Positions 1 to 13,543 of a stretch of DNA of 64,000 bases are shown here, piece after piece. The notes below the pieces were generated by a model. That model did not search any database. It was not told where the DNA came from and was given only the letters and a program-made list of their open reading frames with translations. The position numbers were made by a program, and so were the translations under genes. The stretch is taken from the NCBI GenBank assembly GCA_030549495.1, contig JAUIRK010000799.1, forward strand, positions 147,001 through 211,000. Direction: 5' to 3'. Within the stretch, counting starts at the first letter, position 1, and each line of letters starts with the position of its first letter. This DNA comes from Nectonema munidae (lineage: Eukaryota; Nematomorpha; Nectonematoida; Nectonematidae).

Positions 1-90
1 CGGCTAGGTTTCCTTTGGTTAAATGTCCGTTGACCAAATGTCTCTTGGACACATATCCCTGGACCAAATGTATGGCAGTAATTTTTTCAT
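1..90. repeat. Degenerate short tandem repeat, possibly an element end
   Basis: Three to four imperfect units of about 20 bp built around 'gaccaaatgtc' and 'ggacacat' occupy the window edge. The wording resembles the array at 49.69-49.87 kb ('ggacatttcgccc', 'atggacaattcgcccc'), so this may be the end of a related element cut by the window. No coding sense is seen. Confidence 0.35.
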
Positions 91-511
91 GTTAACAAGA
101 AACGGTTGTACATTTAATACCTACATTAAGCCAAAATCGATAGGTTTATACCTATATTAGAATTTTAATTATTCAAGGGCGTAATCATATAGGAAAAATC
201 AGGCATTTAAAGAAAATCAATTTTTCAGGTAGCACAATGCGACTATTAAGATGATGCAATATGCGTAACGACTTTCTATTGGGTGAGAGGAAAATTGAGG
301 CAAAGTCAAATGGACCCAATAATTGAGCACGGAACAGTGAAAGTAAGAGAATTTGTCTCACCAAAATTATTTTATCATATCGGAATTTATAATCAAATTT
401 ATGTTTGCAGTAGATCAGGATAGACAAAATAATCGATCTCAACATATTACTTTCCAGAAAAGTATTACACTGTTGTGAAATTTATATTAGACAATATAAC
501 AAGTGCATAGT

Positions 512-655
512 AAAAGTAAAGGTACCTTGTGCTGTCTTCATTGATAACGCACACGTTGACTGCTTGTACCGAACTATGAGCAAAGAAAGCTTCGTGCTGG
601 ATCGAACCCAAGACCTTGCGGTACCAAAGCCAAGTATATAACCACCGTTACTCAA
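512..655 (-). repeat. tRNA-derived SINE, family 1, diverged copy
   Basis: Read on the minus strand, this has a pol III B-box-like 'gggttcgatcc' followed by the family core 'catagttcggtacaagc' and the 3' end 'ggtacctttac'. The same order of blocks occurs at 8583-8760, 41826-41970 and 43388-43537. It is the most diverged of the four. The flanking 91-511 and 656-829 show nothing I can identify. Confidence 0.6.
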
Positions 656-829
656 GCTCCAAAAGTAAACATGGATTAAAAAATTGTCAAAAATTATTTT
701 TTATTCTAAATAACTTATGCGACGATGAACTCTGCTAAACTTTTTTTACTTCCTATTTTTAAAATATACGCAAAATTATAGGCTTAAATATTCGATTTGA
801 GCATTAGAAACAGCCAAAAATGTTCTTAG

Positions 830-1241
830 GGGATCATCTTCTCTTATTTTCCCCTCCTATGTAACATTCCTAAGACCAATGTTACTTTTCCATAATTTTT
901 CGGCTTTTATTATTACGATCGGCTATCGATTCCATCATTGCTTCATCCTTTCAGAACATTCATTCATATTAATTAATATATATATTTCTCATCATATATG
1001 CACGAATTCATACATTTTCTTATGTAATCATAATCTGCTTGTTTATGAATTATATATGCTATATGTTTTTTCCCTCTATCTCGGAGCTAAGATCCTCTTG
1101 ATGGAAGCTACTTTTGTTTTCTTTTTGATCTCTCTCCTTTCTGTAACAATGTATCTTAGTATAGATGTTGACAAATCTTATTATTAATTGATATAGAATA
1201 CTGTTTTTTTTCTTTTCGTTTCAATAAATCATCATCATCAG
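830..1241 (+). repeat. Probable LINE 3' end with ATC-repeat tail
   Basis: An AT-rich stretch ends in 'caataaatcatcatcatca', the kind of short tandem trinucleotide tail seen at the 3' ends of some non-LTR retrotransposons. The LINE relic at 26.1 kb ends similarly in 'caataaat...aatgatgatgatgat'. The upstream open frame (879-1187) has no recognisable domain, so this call rests on the tail only. Confidence 0.3.
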
Positions 1242-2458
1242 TATCACTAAATAATTAAATTAATCCAAAAACACGTTATATTCAAATGTTATGTATTTTC
1301 AGAACACATATGTTATCGATAAGAATATATATTGCCTGTTATTATATTAGGAATTTACAAATTATTTACAAAAACCGCACTCTTATCTGTATTAAACCTA
1401 CAAAACGTATATATTTTGACTCATTGAACAGCATAATACGAACACACTGATAATGTTTTTTAATCAAAAATTAACAGAAATGCTAAATATTTAGGCAAAT
1501 ACTAAATGAAATTTGGTCAAATAAAAAGGATATGATATATGTGTGATATATTTCAGCATTTTGCACGTTCTTCAAAATATAGCACGTATAAAATGTCCAA
1601 AACACGTCTAAATTATGTAAATAACTTGTCATAATTACGATTCGCTGAAAAAAATGATTAGATAGAAAACATGCCATTTTTCATTAATAAAACACAAGAT
1701 AAAACTTTTGAGATAAATCCTTACTTAAAGGACTTTTGGTTTGATTTTTCAAAAAAACTTATCTTATTCAAATCTTTAAAAACAGTCGAAGATGAAAAAG
1801 TATGCTTTTATGGAAGCGAGCGTATATTATGAAAGAGATACACAATACACATATATGAAGTAAGCTTTTTCTTACGAAATAGACAAAGTTTATTACTTTT
1901 TCCATTTCATTTTAACGGTACATTGATATTCGAAGACAAAGTAATAAAAAGTGACCTAGTATTTGAAAGAAAAGAGTGGCTTTTTCATACCTTTTACAAA
2001 TACACATACGCAAGAGGTTCATTGGATGAAATTTTTTATTCTGAATTTACTTTCATTTTTTGTTCAAAATTCTTGTACAAGTTTCAGTTTAGGCTATGCA
2101 AAAATTTGACCTTGATCTGCACCATGCCATATAAAAAATGTGGATGTAATTTTAAGGATGAGAAGTTTAAAGTAAAGCTTGGCATTAAAGGTATACCACA
2201 CCATGTCGAAATAAAAAAGGGGGAATGGCAGAAATACACGTTGGATGTTGTATCTACACGATGCAACGTCCAATTGACTTAATTTCCTTAATATTGTGCT
2301 CAACTGATTTTCGAGACCATGTGCTTGTTCATTTGTAGTTTGTTAGTTTGTAGGAAAAAAGCTATATATAGCTATATATTCTACCCAGTTAACTATATAA
2401 AATCTAACTAAAAACTTTCGTCCTAAATCCTATTCTTGATGGGCTATTTTCATTTTCT
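1242..2458. other. AT-rich sequence, nothing recognised
   Basis: Short open frames are present (for example 1923-2282), but none has recognisable domains, splice context or repeat structure. I see no supported gene. Confidence 0.5.
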
Positions 2459-4940
2459 CAGTGACGGGAGGTTTCTATTTTCCCTATGGCCTTATCAAGG
2501 AATCGTGGAGCCCCAGGGCAAAAGTCCTGAATGGAACCTTAGGTAGGAAAATGAAATGGCGCCCCCTTAGGTGTGGCGCCGTGGGGCAATTGCCTCCCAC
2601 TGCCCTCCCCCTTGATACGGCCCTGATTTTTTTCTTAAAATATTCAAAAATTTTTACAAAATTCTCGCTTGAACCCGCTAAATAATTAATTGCGAATCTG
2701 ATGGTGCCATTAATTTTTTTATGAAAATTAATCAAACCTGTCAATCAATGCCAAATATAACAACTTGAAAATATATTATAATTTGTCATTTTTTGGCGTA
2801 ATATTCTCTTAATTTATATAAATTAAGCAATTTTGGGGATTAATTCTTCTAAAAAATTTTACCTATCCATAACTGAACTTTCACTTGTTCACATAATTTT
2901 TAGATAAACTTATCCTAACACAGCAAATCGAGCATGCTCCATTTGATTCTCAAAATATTTTTATCACTCTAGATTTGAATTGTCGTTTTTAAGCTTGGTT
3001 AATTTGTGGTCAGATATTTTTTTTTATAATTTTTGGCGCATTTATCAATTCGACCTTTCTTTATTTCATCATAGTGATATTTTTGGTTGAAACTATTTAG
3101 TTAAAGCTCTCAGTTCTATTTTTGCATTTTTTAATGAGAGAACTGTCACAGATTTCACAAATTTTACGAAAACACATACTAAATAAATGGTTTCAAATTA
3201 ATCGAACCTAGATCTATTTAATATACAATCCTCAATTTGATTATTATAAGTATTCTAAGCCTTTTTAGATTAGGAATGTTGTTGTTGTTGTTAGCCCCTA
3301 AATTATACTATCTTTATAAGAGTATGATCTATCAGTTCAAAACAAAGCTTTGTTTAAACCGAGAGAGTATTTCCATAAAAGCAAATACTCTCAGGGAAAA
3401 GATAAGATTGGGAGTGTGCGTTTAATCATCGATGTTGGAGTTATGGTTTAAAAGTTCTTCGCAAAATAGAGTAAAAATTTTGATAATTTTCCCTTGCCTC
3501 TTAAGACTCTAATTTGAAAAAAGAGTTATCTATTTATTTGGGTCAGTTGCTCAATGCGTTAGCTTTTGTTTATGTGAAATCTCAACGTATTTGACACCAA
3601 CAATCATTTTTCATCCAAGTTACGATGAGGTGACTGGTTACCTTTTAAAGAAAGCAATAATTCAAGCACAACCCTTTATATCAAATCTTATTCAATGAAT
3701 ACAATCACAAAGATTATAAGGCTAATACTTTCTGTCGAAGGTGATCAAAAATAGCTTGATTCCATTGCAATCTAAGGTCTAAGCTTGTGTGTTGAGAGTT
3801 TTGGAGTAGGTATGGTATATTTCACTCTCATTTGTTTTAAATTTTCAACTCCAAGGAAAGAGATATACATATTAATCTTGTCAATTAAGTATACATATAT
3901 GTCTTTCATTTGAGGCTTAAGAGACTTTTTCTAGAGACTGTTTTAAGAAGTAAAATGAAAATTGAATTGATGTTTTCGAAATTTTCATAGCCTAATTTCA
4001 CTAAATTAGTTCATAAATCAAATATATATATTGTTACTTTAATTAAATTCTAAAAAATATTGTTGGGAGAAAATTTTTAGAAAATGAACCGCAAATTTGA
4101 TTGATTAGACATTTTTTAAACTTACAATCCGATTTCAAAAATAGAAGTGAACAATGAAGAATGGTCAATTTAGTATAATAGGATATATTTTGTTTAAATT
4201 TTGAATATTATTTTGTGGACAATTTTCAGTAGTAAACTGCAAAATAAATTGATACTTTATAATATTTTCACAAGCTTATTTCGAAATTTAAATCGAGAAA
4301 TAAAATCAGCGTGTTCGATTAACTATAAAAGATTTGGATAATGTTTTGTAGACCATTGTTAGAGGTAAGCCTCAAAAATGATTGACACTTAGCCTAATTG
4401 CTAAATCTAAATTAAGAAATAAAATAAGCATAGCCAACTTCCTATAAAAAAATTTACTTTGTTTAAAATTAGGATAAAGTTTTGTAGACCATTGTTAGAC
4501 GTAAACCACAAAATTGATTGACACTTTCACACATTTTTACAACCTAATTGTGAAATCTGAATTGAGAAATAAAATCAGCATGGTTGATTTGGTATGAAAA
4601 GATTAATTTCATTTTGAATTTGAATCGTAACTAATTTTTTCATAAATTAAAATTTTGATTGAAATATGCCACAAAGTTATCATGTGTATTTGAAAAATAT
4701 TTATATATCGGTGTTATGTATTCCAATATATATATATGATTATAAATTTTAAAGAGTGTATCTAATGAAAACACTAGGTTATACATTGTAGTTTTTATAT
4801 TATTAAAATTTTGTTGAAAAAATGAAATTTGACTTTGATTGACAGTTTTGGTTATGATAGGTTAATTCAACTACCATGAAAATGGTATCAAAAGATGCAG
4901 CTAGAGATTTTAGGAAAAGCCAGAAAGGGCTAGTTTCATC
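2459..4940. repeat. Non-autonomous repeat with internal tandem array, copy A
   Basis: The stretch begins with 'cagtgacgggagg'. From about 3940 to 4640 it holds degenerate tandem units of roughly 170-190 bp, each with blocks like 'gtaaaccgcaaatttgattgacac' broken across units and 'gaaataaaatcagcatggt'. The last 300 bp (4640-4930) matches the end of copy B, including 'caactaccatgaaaat' and 'gtatcaaaagatgc'. No transposase coding is seen. Copies A and B lie head to tail in the same orientation. Confidence 0.6.
2483..2627. mobile_element. Short hAT-like MITE
   Basis: The right end read in reverse begins 'cagggccgtatcaagg', a typical hAT-style terminus. The left end, 'ctatggccttatcaagg', is an imperfect inverted match. 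The interior is GC-rich compared with its surroundings ('ggcgcccccttaggtgtggcgcc'). A target duplication is not clear. Confidence 0.45.
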
Positions 4941-4944
4941 TCCT

Positions 4945-7752
4945 CGGTGACGAGGGCTATTTTAACCTCCTCCTTTTTTCTTAAAATATTGGATATTTTT
5001 ACAAAATCTCGCGTGAACTTTTTGCGTCAACTATTTGCTAACCAATCCTTTTTCAAAATTTCAGTTCTCTTCCTTTCAAAATATCCATTCATAATACTTT
5101 TTTTCAATTACAAAACTTTTCCACCTCTAAAATATTCACTCATTCACACCGAAGAAAAAAATTGTGTCAAATTTGATTCACATTTTTTAATTTTTTTGTC
5201 AATCTTCACCTATTGGTATCTGTCATATTTATGGTAACATTTGGAAATTTTTAGATCACTTTTTTACTCAATTGATGTTTGAAATATTAACTAATAAGAT
5301 AACGGTTTAAAGATTTTGGATTCACAATGGAGGAGCTTCTTCTTCACGGTCAAGATGTTTTTTGAAAATCTCAATACTAGATTTTTACAACATCTACTTG
5401 TGCTGTATAGACAAGTTACAGACTTGTTTCTTAAAAAATATATATCTCCTCAAAGAACGACTACATTGACAATATAAAAGCATTTTATTAAACGAGATAC
5501 TATTTCATTTTTCTTATGATCATGCGTCCTCATTTAAATGTAGTCAAATATTTTCACAATGTTAAATAACGATTGTGAGAGAAAACCTAACAAATTGTTT
5601 TTTGGAAAAAATTGATTTTAGCCAATTCAATTGTCACTTTCACCCATTTTTACACTCTAATGGCCAAAGAGGAATACAGAAATCAAAAACATGGACTATA
5701 TTGTATGTAAAAATTATTTCAGATTTGAAGGATATTTGGAATCGTCAATCAAAAATTTTAATTGTCATTTTCAATCAAAAACGAGTTTTTTGACAAAATT
5801 GAGTTTTTTTCGAAATCTCAAACTTGATTTATAATTCTGCACATGATTGTACCATGTTTGGAAACTAAGTCCTGAAATGAACTGAAGATCGTAATAAAAA
5901 AATTAAAAATAAAAAAAATATTTTATTTAAAATAAAAAATATGTTTATGAGATAATTTTTAGGCATACAACACTAATTGTATTTGTCAAAACATAGCGAA
6001 AAAAGGTATCAGCAAGGACAATTTGTGAAATGAAGTTTTAGAAGAAAATTTTCAGGCGGAACTAGCAAATTTGATCGACATTTCCACATTAAAATTACGA
6101 AAACCGAGTCTAAAATGAAATCAGCATAGTGATATAGCATAAAAAATATATCTTAAAAACATGGACTATATTGTATTTAAAAATTATATTCAGATTTAAT
6201 GTATAATTTTAGTGAGAATTTTTTCTTCAATCAAAATTTTATTTGTGATTTTTAATCAAAAATGAGTTTTTTGGCTTTGAATTTTTTGAATAAAGTGAGT
6301 TTTTTTCAGAATTTGTTTTTTCCGAAGTCAAACTTAATTAATAATTCCTTAATTAATAAACTCAACATCGTAATATAAAATTTTTTTAAATGTCTTTATT
6401 TAAAATATGAAAGTATGTTTATGCGATAATTTTCAGACATGCATCACTAATTCTATTCGCACTTTGACACATTTTTTCACACCAATGGTCAAAACTTAGC
6501 GAAAAAAAAGTATCAGCAAGGATAATTTGGTAATATTTTACTTAAAATGTGAATAAAGGTTTTTAAAGAAAAAATATATTTTACTTAAATGTGAATAAGT
6601 GTTTTTAAAGAAAATTTTCCAGTGAAACTATCAAATTTGATTGGCATTTTCAAATCCTTATAACAAAAACTGAGTCCAAAATTTGAATCATATATATTTT
6701 ATTGAGAATATAAATAATATTCTAGGAAATAATTTTTAATCCTCAAGCACAATTATGATTGACATTTTCACGCTCTAAATGCAAAAAATGAGCGTAGAAA
6801 TAAAGTCACCATGTTCGATTAATTAAAAAAAAATATTTTATTCAAAATGTAGATAAATGTTTTGGAGACACATTCTTAGACGTAAACTGCAAATTTGATT
6901 GAGACTTACAGACATTTTCTGATCCTAATTGATAAAGCTGAGTTGAGAAATTAAATCAGCATGGTCGATTTGGTATTAAAAATATACTTTGTTTAAAATT
7001 TAATTAATATTCTTGGAGAAAATAAGAGTTAAATCACAAATTTGATTGACACTTTCAGAATATTTCGCATCCTAATAACGAAAATTGTGTACGGAAATGA
7101 TTGTATTGGTATAAAAATAATTATTTTTTTAAAAATTTGAATAATCTTATAAACATTTTTTGAGATCAACCACAAAATTGATTGATACTTTAAAATAATT
7201 TGACACCCTAATTGAAAAAATTGAGTACGGAAATGAAATCAGCATGATTGATTTAGTATAAAAATATATATTTTATTTAAAATTTGAAAATATCCTTGGA
7301 TACAATATTCAGACGTAAACCGCAAACTTGATAAAATAATTTTATGTAAAATTTCAATGAATGTTTTCGTAAGCAATTTTTTCATCAATCAAAATTTTGA
7401 TTGACATTTGCTACAAAATTTTGCATGTCATTTGAAAAAATATGAATAGATAAGTGTTATGTGTTTCCAATTCTAATATATATAATTATAAATTTTCAAG
7501 AGTGTATTTAATATAAACAATAAGGTATAAGTTGTAGACATTACAATATAAAAATTTTGTTGAAAAAATGTACATTTGATTTGGATTGAAAGTTTTTGAC
7601 ACGAGAGGGTCATTCAACTACCATGAAAATCGTATCAAAAGATGCCGCTAGTGATCTTAGGAAAAGTCACAAAGTTTGAAGGCATATCATTGGGCCAATT
7701 TTGTAAAATAGAAGTTTTGGTTGGGGGAGCGCAGTTAAAATGTCCCGTCACT
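4945..7752. repeat. Non-autonomous repeat with internal tandem array, copy B
   Basis: The left end 'cggtgacgagggctattttaac' and the right end, reverse-complemented 'tagtgacgggacattttaac', form imperfect terminal inverted repeats. From about 5820 to 7370 there are many degenerate tandem units with recurring 'aatcagcat', 'caaatttgattgac' and 'catttt' blocks. 7380-7700 matches 4640-4930 in copy A. A related terminus ('ccccttcgtcactga') also occurs near 9890-9905. The element has no recognisable protein. Confidence 0.6.
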
Positions 7753-8582
7753 AATAGGAATAATTAAAACAAGTAAACTAACAATTTTTAATTAACTAAT
7801 TTCCTTATAAATAAAAATGAACTAATGAATGCAACTAATTAAGCCTACTAGTTAACATGAATAAGCTGAACAAAACAAAAATTTTAAAATTCTTTCTTTT
7901 AACATTCTGTGGTGCAGTTGAGCGTTACGTCAATCAATTAAATCACCTTTTCGTTAATTTTTGAGGATATTAGAAGGATAAAATAGAATGTACTAAGTGA
8001 CGAGTAACATTAACTCATTTTATACCAGAAAAAGTAAACGACATTAAGTAATTTGATATAAAATTACATAAGTGTGCATACCGACAAAGAAGAACATTTC
8101 AGAAGTGCGAAAGATGATTGGTTAATCCTATATACTGTGACATACTGTGTTATTCAGTTTTTTTCTAATTTAGGGGAATCAATAACTAGCTAATTATTAT
8201 ATTATTACAAACTAAGTGAAAAAGTGAGTTTAGTTACTTAATCAGTTGGCCATTTTGTTAGTAAGTAAATTAGTTAATTAGCTATACAAGTATATCTGTT
8301 ATATATAAACATTTTTGAAAGGAAATGTATCATAATTTTTTAAAGAAAACAAGTATAACTACTTATCATATTTTAACATGTAAAACGTGTATTCCATTTT
8401 TTATTTTCAAAAATAGGTTCAAAAAAGTTGGAAGTTTATGAACAGTAATAGCAATGTGCAGTATAACCTAATATGGAAATTGAACAGAGACGACACAAGC
8501 TAACGTCTTTTCTACTGTTATTCAATGTAATATGCTTTATATGCAAAATAAAAAATACTTTTGATAAAACTTGTTAAAGAGT
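7753..8582. other. AT-rich sequence with taac/ttaa-rich motif bias
   Basis: The stretch is rich in 'taactaa' and 'ttaattag' words and resembles the composition of 19870-20300. No gene or clear repeat boundary was found. Confidence 0.35.
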
Positions 8583-8760
8583 AAGCGAGTAAGGTTGGTT
8601 AGATACTGGTTTTGGATGACTCAAGGTCTCGGGTTTGATCCCGCATCAAGCCTACTTTCCTCATAGTTCGATAAAAGCTGTGCAATTGTGCCTTCTCGAT
8701 GAAAACACCTCACGGTATCTTCCTTTACAATTGTTATTCTAACCTTTTGAGGAACAGAAT
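8583..8760 (+). repeat. tRNA-derived SINE, family 1
   Basis: An A-box-like 'ggttggttagatactgg' is followed by a B-box-like 'gggtttgatccc', then the family core 'catagttcgataaaagc' and 'cttctcgatgaaaacacc'. This matches 43388-43537 in the same order and spacing. Confidence 0.7.
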
Positions 8761-10467
8761 AAAAAAAATAATTTTGTTTTCTTTTTGTCAGATAAAAAAT
8801 GACATAAAAACTCCTAAAAAAGTTAAGCAGAGAAGTTTTTTTCAAAAAAAAAATGCTTCTTAAAGGTTAATGGTAAAATGCCTTACAAAACTTTTTTTAA
8901 ATTTCAAGCCCTAAAATCATAGGTTCACATATGATCGAGGATTCCTTGTCTACGCTAAGATATGGTATTTATAATTAAGTCAATAATAAGCACCTGAGTT
9001 TTGATCAATTCAAGAACATATGCCTTAGGTTTCATATGGTGAATTGGCTTTAATTTTGGCTACTCTTGTTATTTCATTTTACTACGTGATAATATAAGTT
9101 ATAGGTAGCGAATCCTTCAAACAAGATTGTGAATCCGAAAATTTTTACATACCAATAGAATTATGCGTCTCTTCTTGTGACAAGATGTTATGAAGAAAGG
9201 TACTTCTATGTTTTTTTAGCGAATATAAAATTACTTACTATCATCATTTGAATCCTTTTTTCTCCAAAAAGTAAAGGGTTTCATTTGATTTTCACATCTC
9301 ATTTACAACGCTTTTAGCTTTTAAGCAGAGAAAAAAACACTTCTAGAAAAATTAAACCTACATTAGAAATTTTGATTGAGATTTGCTATTAATTACCCAT
9401 GCTTATTAGTAGTTATTTACGAATAATTTCAATATTTTGCTGAAAAATAATGACTTTGGATTTAAATTAATAGTTTTTGAAATTGGTCGATCATTCAACC
9501 GGTGCTGGCGAGTCAGAAGAAAATTATCCGACTCCTAGAACTTACAAAAATCGGACTCCGATTCCAAATACTTAAAAACTTATAATAAATTTAACGCCAA
9601 CTCTTCGCTTCCGACTAAATAAGGGCCACTCCACATGATTACAAAAATGTAACTATTTTCTTCTTCACTTAAAATAATTAAAGCCGACTTCCAAATTTTA
9701 TTAGAAACCGGCACGGACTTTGAGTCCTACCCCTTTAAAATCCCCCACTCAGAACGAAACAAAAATGCATGCAACTCACAAAAAATGATACTCGCTATTT
9801 TAAGAAATGTAATGAAATTTGAAGAGATACAAATTCAGCCAATTTTATGCAATAAATCTTTTAGTTAAGGGTGTTGTTAAAATCCCCTGCCCCTTCGTCA
9901 CTGAAAGGGTTAAGTAGATTTCAGGTATAACTGAGTCAATAAACAATTTTATTGGCATACATTCAGACTGTTTTCTTGCTGTTATTATCTCTTCTCAGTC
10001 AAATTCAAATATGCCATATTTTCATTTTATCAGAATCAGTTCCATTCTTATACCATTTCTCACTTCTGAAGAATGATAGGCAGACTGGGAAGATGGCACT
10101 AGTGGTTGGAGTGTTTCGATTCCTCATTGTGACATCCTTATCATCTGTCCAGTCATCGAAAAGCATTCTTCCTTTGGATGCGATAGAGACGAAAAAAAAT
10201 GATCATTTAACACGAATCATTGATGTTTGATGATAATTTTAGAAAGATGTATTGATCAGCAGCCTCAAACGTAGGTATGAATTTTAGCAAATTGGTATTA
10301 TCTATTGTACAATATTTCCATTTGTTCATAAATTTTAAACTTCTCATGGGGTTAACAAAATTATGATTGTATAGGAAATGTAATTATAAAAATTTATGGC
10401 TAATAAATTTTTTCATTGGTTCAAATCAGTCTCAAAAATTGGCATATACCTTTCAAAATAAAGTTTA
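8761..10467. other. Repeat remnants, no gene recognised
   Basis: 9360-9500 resembles the terminal parts of copies A and B. 9490-9740 is rich in 'gactcc/ggagtc' words also seen at 19700-19800 and 28975. 9840-9910 carries another 'cgtcactga' terminus. 10085-10130 has a tRNA-like A-box and B-box too close together, so it may be a deleted SINE. No coding region is supported. Confidence 0.4.
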
Positions 10468-10475
10468 GTCTACTC

Positions 10476-11212
10476 CAGGGGTCTCCAAACTACGGCCCGC
10501 GGGCCAAATCCTGCCCGCAACGCATTTTTATCCGGCCCTTCAAACGCATCCTAAATTCATATTGTAGATTTTAAATAAGAAATCAGAAATTAGAAAATTA
10601 TTTTTGCTTGCTCTCAACTGTATCCAATAATTAAAATCGCGTCATATTAATTACTAATATTACATTAATACTAATATTTCTAAATATTGCATTTATTTTA
10701 TTGATCCTTTAATATTTATATAGGTTTTTTAATACTTAATATTTAAATATTTTTTTAGTTATTTAGAATAAATATTTCTTATAATTTTAAAGATGGCTTC
10801 TAAAAAAAGAAAAGTTGATAAAGAATGTCGTGTCTTCAACAAAAGCTGGGAAGAAAAGTATTTTTTTCCAAATAAGTAATGACCAAAAAGCCATTTGCTT
10901 AATATGCCATGAAACTATTGCAGTCTTAAAAGAATACAATGTCCGTCGTCATTACGAGACAAAACATTTTTCTACACACTCAGAACTCCATGGAAAACAA
11001 CGTACAGACACAAGTGAATTATTGAAATCTAAACTACAATTGCAAAGAAACTTTTTCACAAAGAAGCTTCATGAAAATGAATCTATTACTCGAGTAAGTT
11101 ATACAATAACTAAAAAATTAGCTGAGCGTGGGAATCCATTTACTGATCCTTAAAGGAGTGTTGTGGAGAAAATTGGTAAAAAAAAAAATTTTTTAAATTT
11201 CGGGAAAAAGGG

Positions 11213-11249
<37 letters not shown>

Positions 11250-12677
11250 TGGTTTTCATTGGCAATTGATGAATCTGTTGATCTTTCTAGCACGTCTCAG
11301 CTTCTTATATATCTTCATGGTGTAAGGCAAGATTTCCAAATAAGTGAAGAATTGGCTTCAGTGTTTAGTATGCATGGAACAACAACGGGAAAAGATCTTT
11401 TTATTCAAGTAGAAAATTTTTTGCAACAATATGATCTCAAATGGAATCAGCTTCGTTGCGTCACAGTTGACGGTGGCCCGAATAAAAAAGGGTCTGGTAG
11501 GCCTCATTCAAGCTAAAATGGAAGATCTTCACTGTCCAAGGGCTCTTTTCATTCAATGCATTATACACCAGCAAGCACTCTGCGCAAAGCAATTAGATAT
11601 ATCTTGTGTGCTCAATCCAGTCACAAAAGCTGTCAATTATATTAGAGGACACGCTCACATTCACAGGCAGTTTCAAGCTTTTCTTGAAGAACTTGATTCT
11701 GAATATGATGATATAAGTTACTACACAGCAGTAAGATGGCTCAGTTGTGGAAAACTATTATCTCGTTTTCTTAAACTTAGAAAAGAAATAATAATATTTT
11801 TAAGTGAAAAAAACAAATTGAATAGACAATTTTTAGATCCTTCTTGGATATCAAAGTTGTCATTTTTGGTTGACATCACAAAACACATGAATGATTTAAA
11901 TTTAAAATTGCAGAAACAAGGAAATCTCATATGTAATTTATACAAAATTATTACAGTCTTTCGAACAAAATTGACATTGTTTATAAGTCAATTTTAAAAC
12001 GGAAACCTCTTTTTGAAAATTTTCAAGAGTTTCTCGCTGAAAATACAGAACAAGTAGATCTCGAATTTCAAAAAGAGGTACTCACTAAGTTACATAAAAA
12101 CTTCACAAATCGATTTTCTGATCTTGATAAAATAAGAAATGACATTATCTTGTTTGAAAATCATTTTGAATGTACCGTTGATGAGATGCCAGCACACCTA
12201 CAACTTGAATTAATCGATTTACAAGCTTCTACTTTGCTAAAAGCAAAACATAGAGGAGGTTTATTTGAATTCTACAAATATTTACCCGATGATGAGTTTT
12301 TCAATCTAAAAAAATTTGCGTCAGGTATGGCTACAGTTTTTGCAACAACGTATAAATGTGAGCAAACTTTTTCAAAAATGAAGTACATAAAGTCAACGCA
12401 TCGAACAAGATTGACAGACAACCACTTAAAAGCAATTCTTATTCTTGGATGTACTAAATTTGAGGCTGACATTAGTTCCATTTTAAGAACTAAACACCAG
12501 TTTCATAAATCCCATTCATTTTCTACCATATTATTTTTTGTTCTATTATTTTGTGTCTTTATATAAATAAATTGATTTGTTGTTTTAAGCATAAATTCAT
12601 CAAAAAAAATTTAGGCCCGCGAATATTAATTATCTGGATCTATGTGGCCCTATAGAGAAAAACTTTGATGACCCCTG
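10476..12677 (+). mobile_element. hAT DNA transposon with intact ends and 8-bp target duplication
   Basis: The element starts 'caggggtctcc' and ends 'gatgacccctg', giving 8-bp terminal inverted repeats CAGGGGTC. It is flanked by the identical 8-bp duplication 'gtctactc' at 10468-10475 and 12678-12685. The length, 2202 bp, and the interior transposase fit a complete but inactive hAT copy. Just inside each end the sequence reads 'tacggcccgcgggcc' and 'gtggccc', as in related hAT families. It lies downstream of REV3L. Confidence 0.92.
10793..12566 (+). pseudogene. hAT transposase, GTF2IRD2/ZBED5-like, broken
   Basis: The ATG at 10793 opens a frame starting MASKKRKVDKECRVFNKSW, the characteristic N-terminus of GTF2IRD2-like hAT transposases. 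A zinc finger follows (CLICHETIAVLKEYN then H and H). The middle DDE/helical region is readable across 11260-11990. The C-terminal hAT dimerisation domain is at 12150-12480, with EQTFSKMKYIKSTHRTRLTD. The frame shifts at least four times, and an A-run near 11216-11244 interrupts it (it could also be an assembly artefact). It encodes the element's own transposase and is not a host gene. Confidence 0.85.
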
Positions 12678-12685
12678 GTCTACTC

Positions 12686-13540
12686 CATTAGAAGTATCCT
12701 ACTCCTGATCTCTCGAATGTAGTGAACTACGAAAAAAGATTATCCTGAATAAAAGACATAAATTCTATACCTTTTTTAATTAATAATTCAAAAAACAATT
12801 AAACTTTTTCAATTTTATAAAAGAATTTATATTATAAAGTAGAAAATGTTTAAAATGATTTTTTAAATCCAGAATCTCCATATGCGGGCATCTCTGCAGT
12901 GCGTACCGATCCAGTCTACGGACAAAAAAATAAAGTCATAAAATTTTACCATTGATATTCCTCATAATGGACAGACCCGTATTCCGATTTGAGGAAGATA
13001 CATGTGTTACAAAAAGGTCGTTTTATAATCCTAAATGCGATGGGTGACTACATAAGCGATTGGTTGTGAAAACTTATAATAAAATGGTTATCGTTTTTTT
13101 TTCAACTTTCATTATAATTACTGCGAAAGATATTGTGTGTAAAAGATTGTTTCTTTTATCACGATAGTATGCTAACAATAATCAATTACACAATCTATAT
13201 CAAATTTACTCTTTAAAACTTCTTTGTTTATAATTATATAAAATATATAATTTTTCTGAAATTGATCTTTTGTAATTGTGAATCTTTAGACGTTCATAAT
13301 TTTGTAATCTTTTAATATTTTTAAAATAAAATAGTTTTTGACTTGAGGAAGGTTTTTTTATAAATAATAAATATACAAAATACATCTAGTCTCAATCTTT
13401 CATTTTTGAATGTAAATTTTTGTTTTTTATTACTTTTTTTAGAATAACTTTAATATCATTTTAAATATTAAGCATTGAATTGACTAGTGTATAAAAACTT
13501 AAATTTTGCTACCTGCATCACTTTATGATAATCTTTTCAG
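12686..13540. other. No gene recognised
   Basis: AT-rich sequence between the hAT element and the Tigger relic. I see no open frame with domains. Its right part may include the 5' untranslated end of the Tigger element. Confidence 0.4.
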
Positions 13541-13543
13541 AAA

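Noticed and set aside
879-1187. 102-aa plus-strand open frame with hydrophobic stretches
   Set aside because: AT-rich translation gives Phe, Ile and Leu by composition; no homology or splice context was seen and the stretch looks like LINE tail.
1923-2282. 119-aa open frame with several Cys and Lys
   Set aside because: No recognisable domain, overlapping minus-strand frames, and no splice signals that I could justify.
9952-10230. 92-aa frame with signal-peptide-like start
   Set aside because: Contains a tRNA-like A-box and B-box in DNA, so it is more likely a decayed SINE; no domain.
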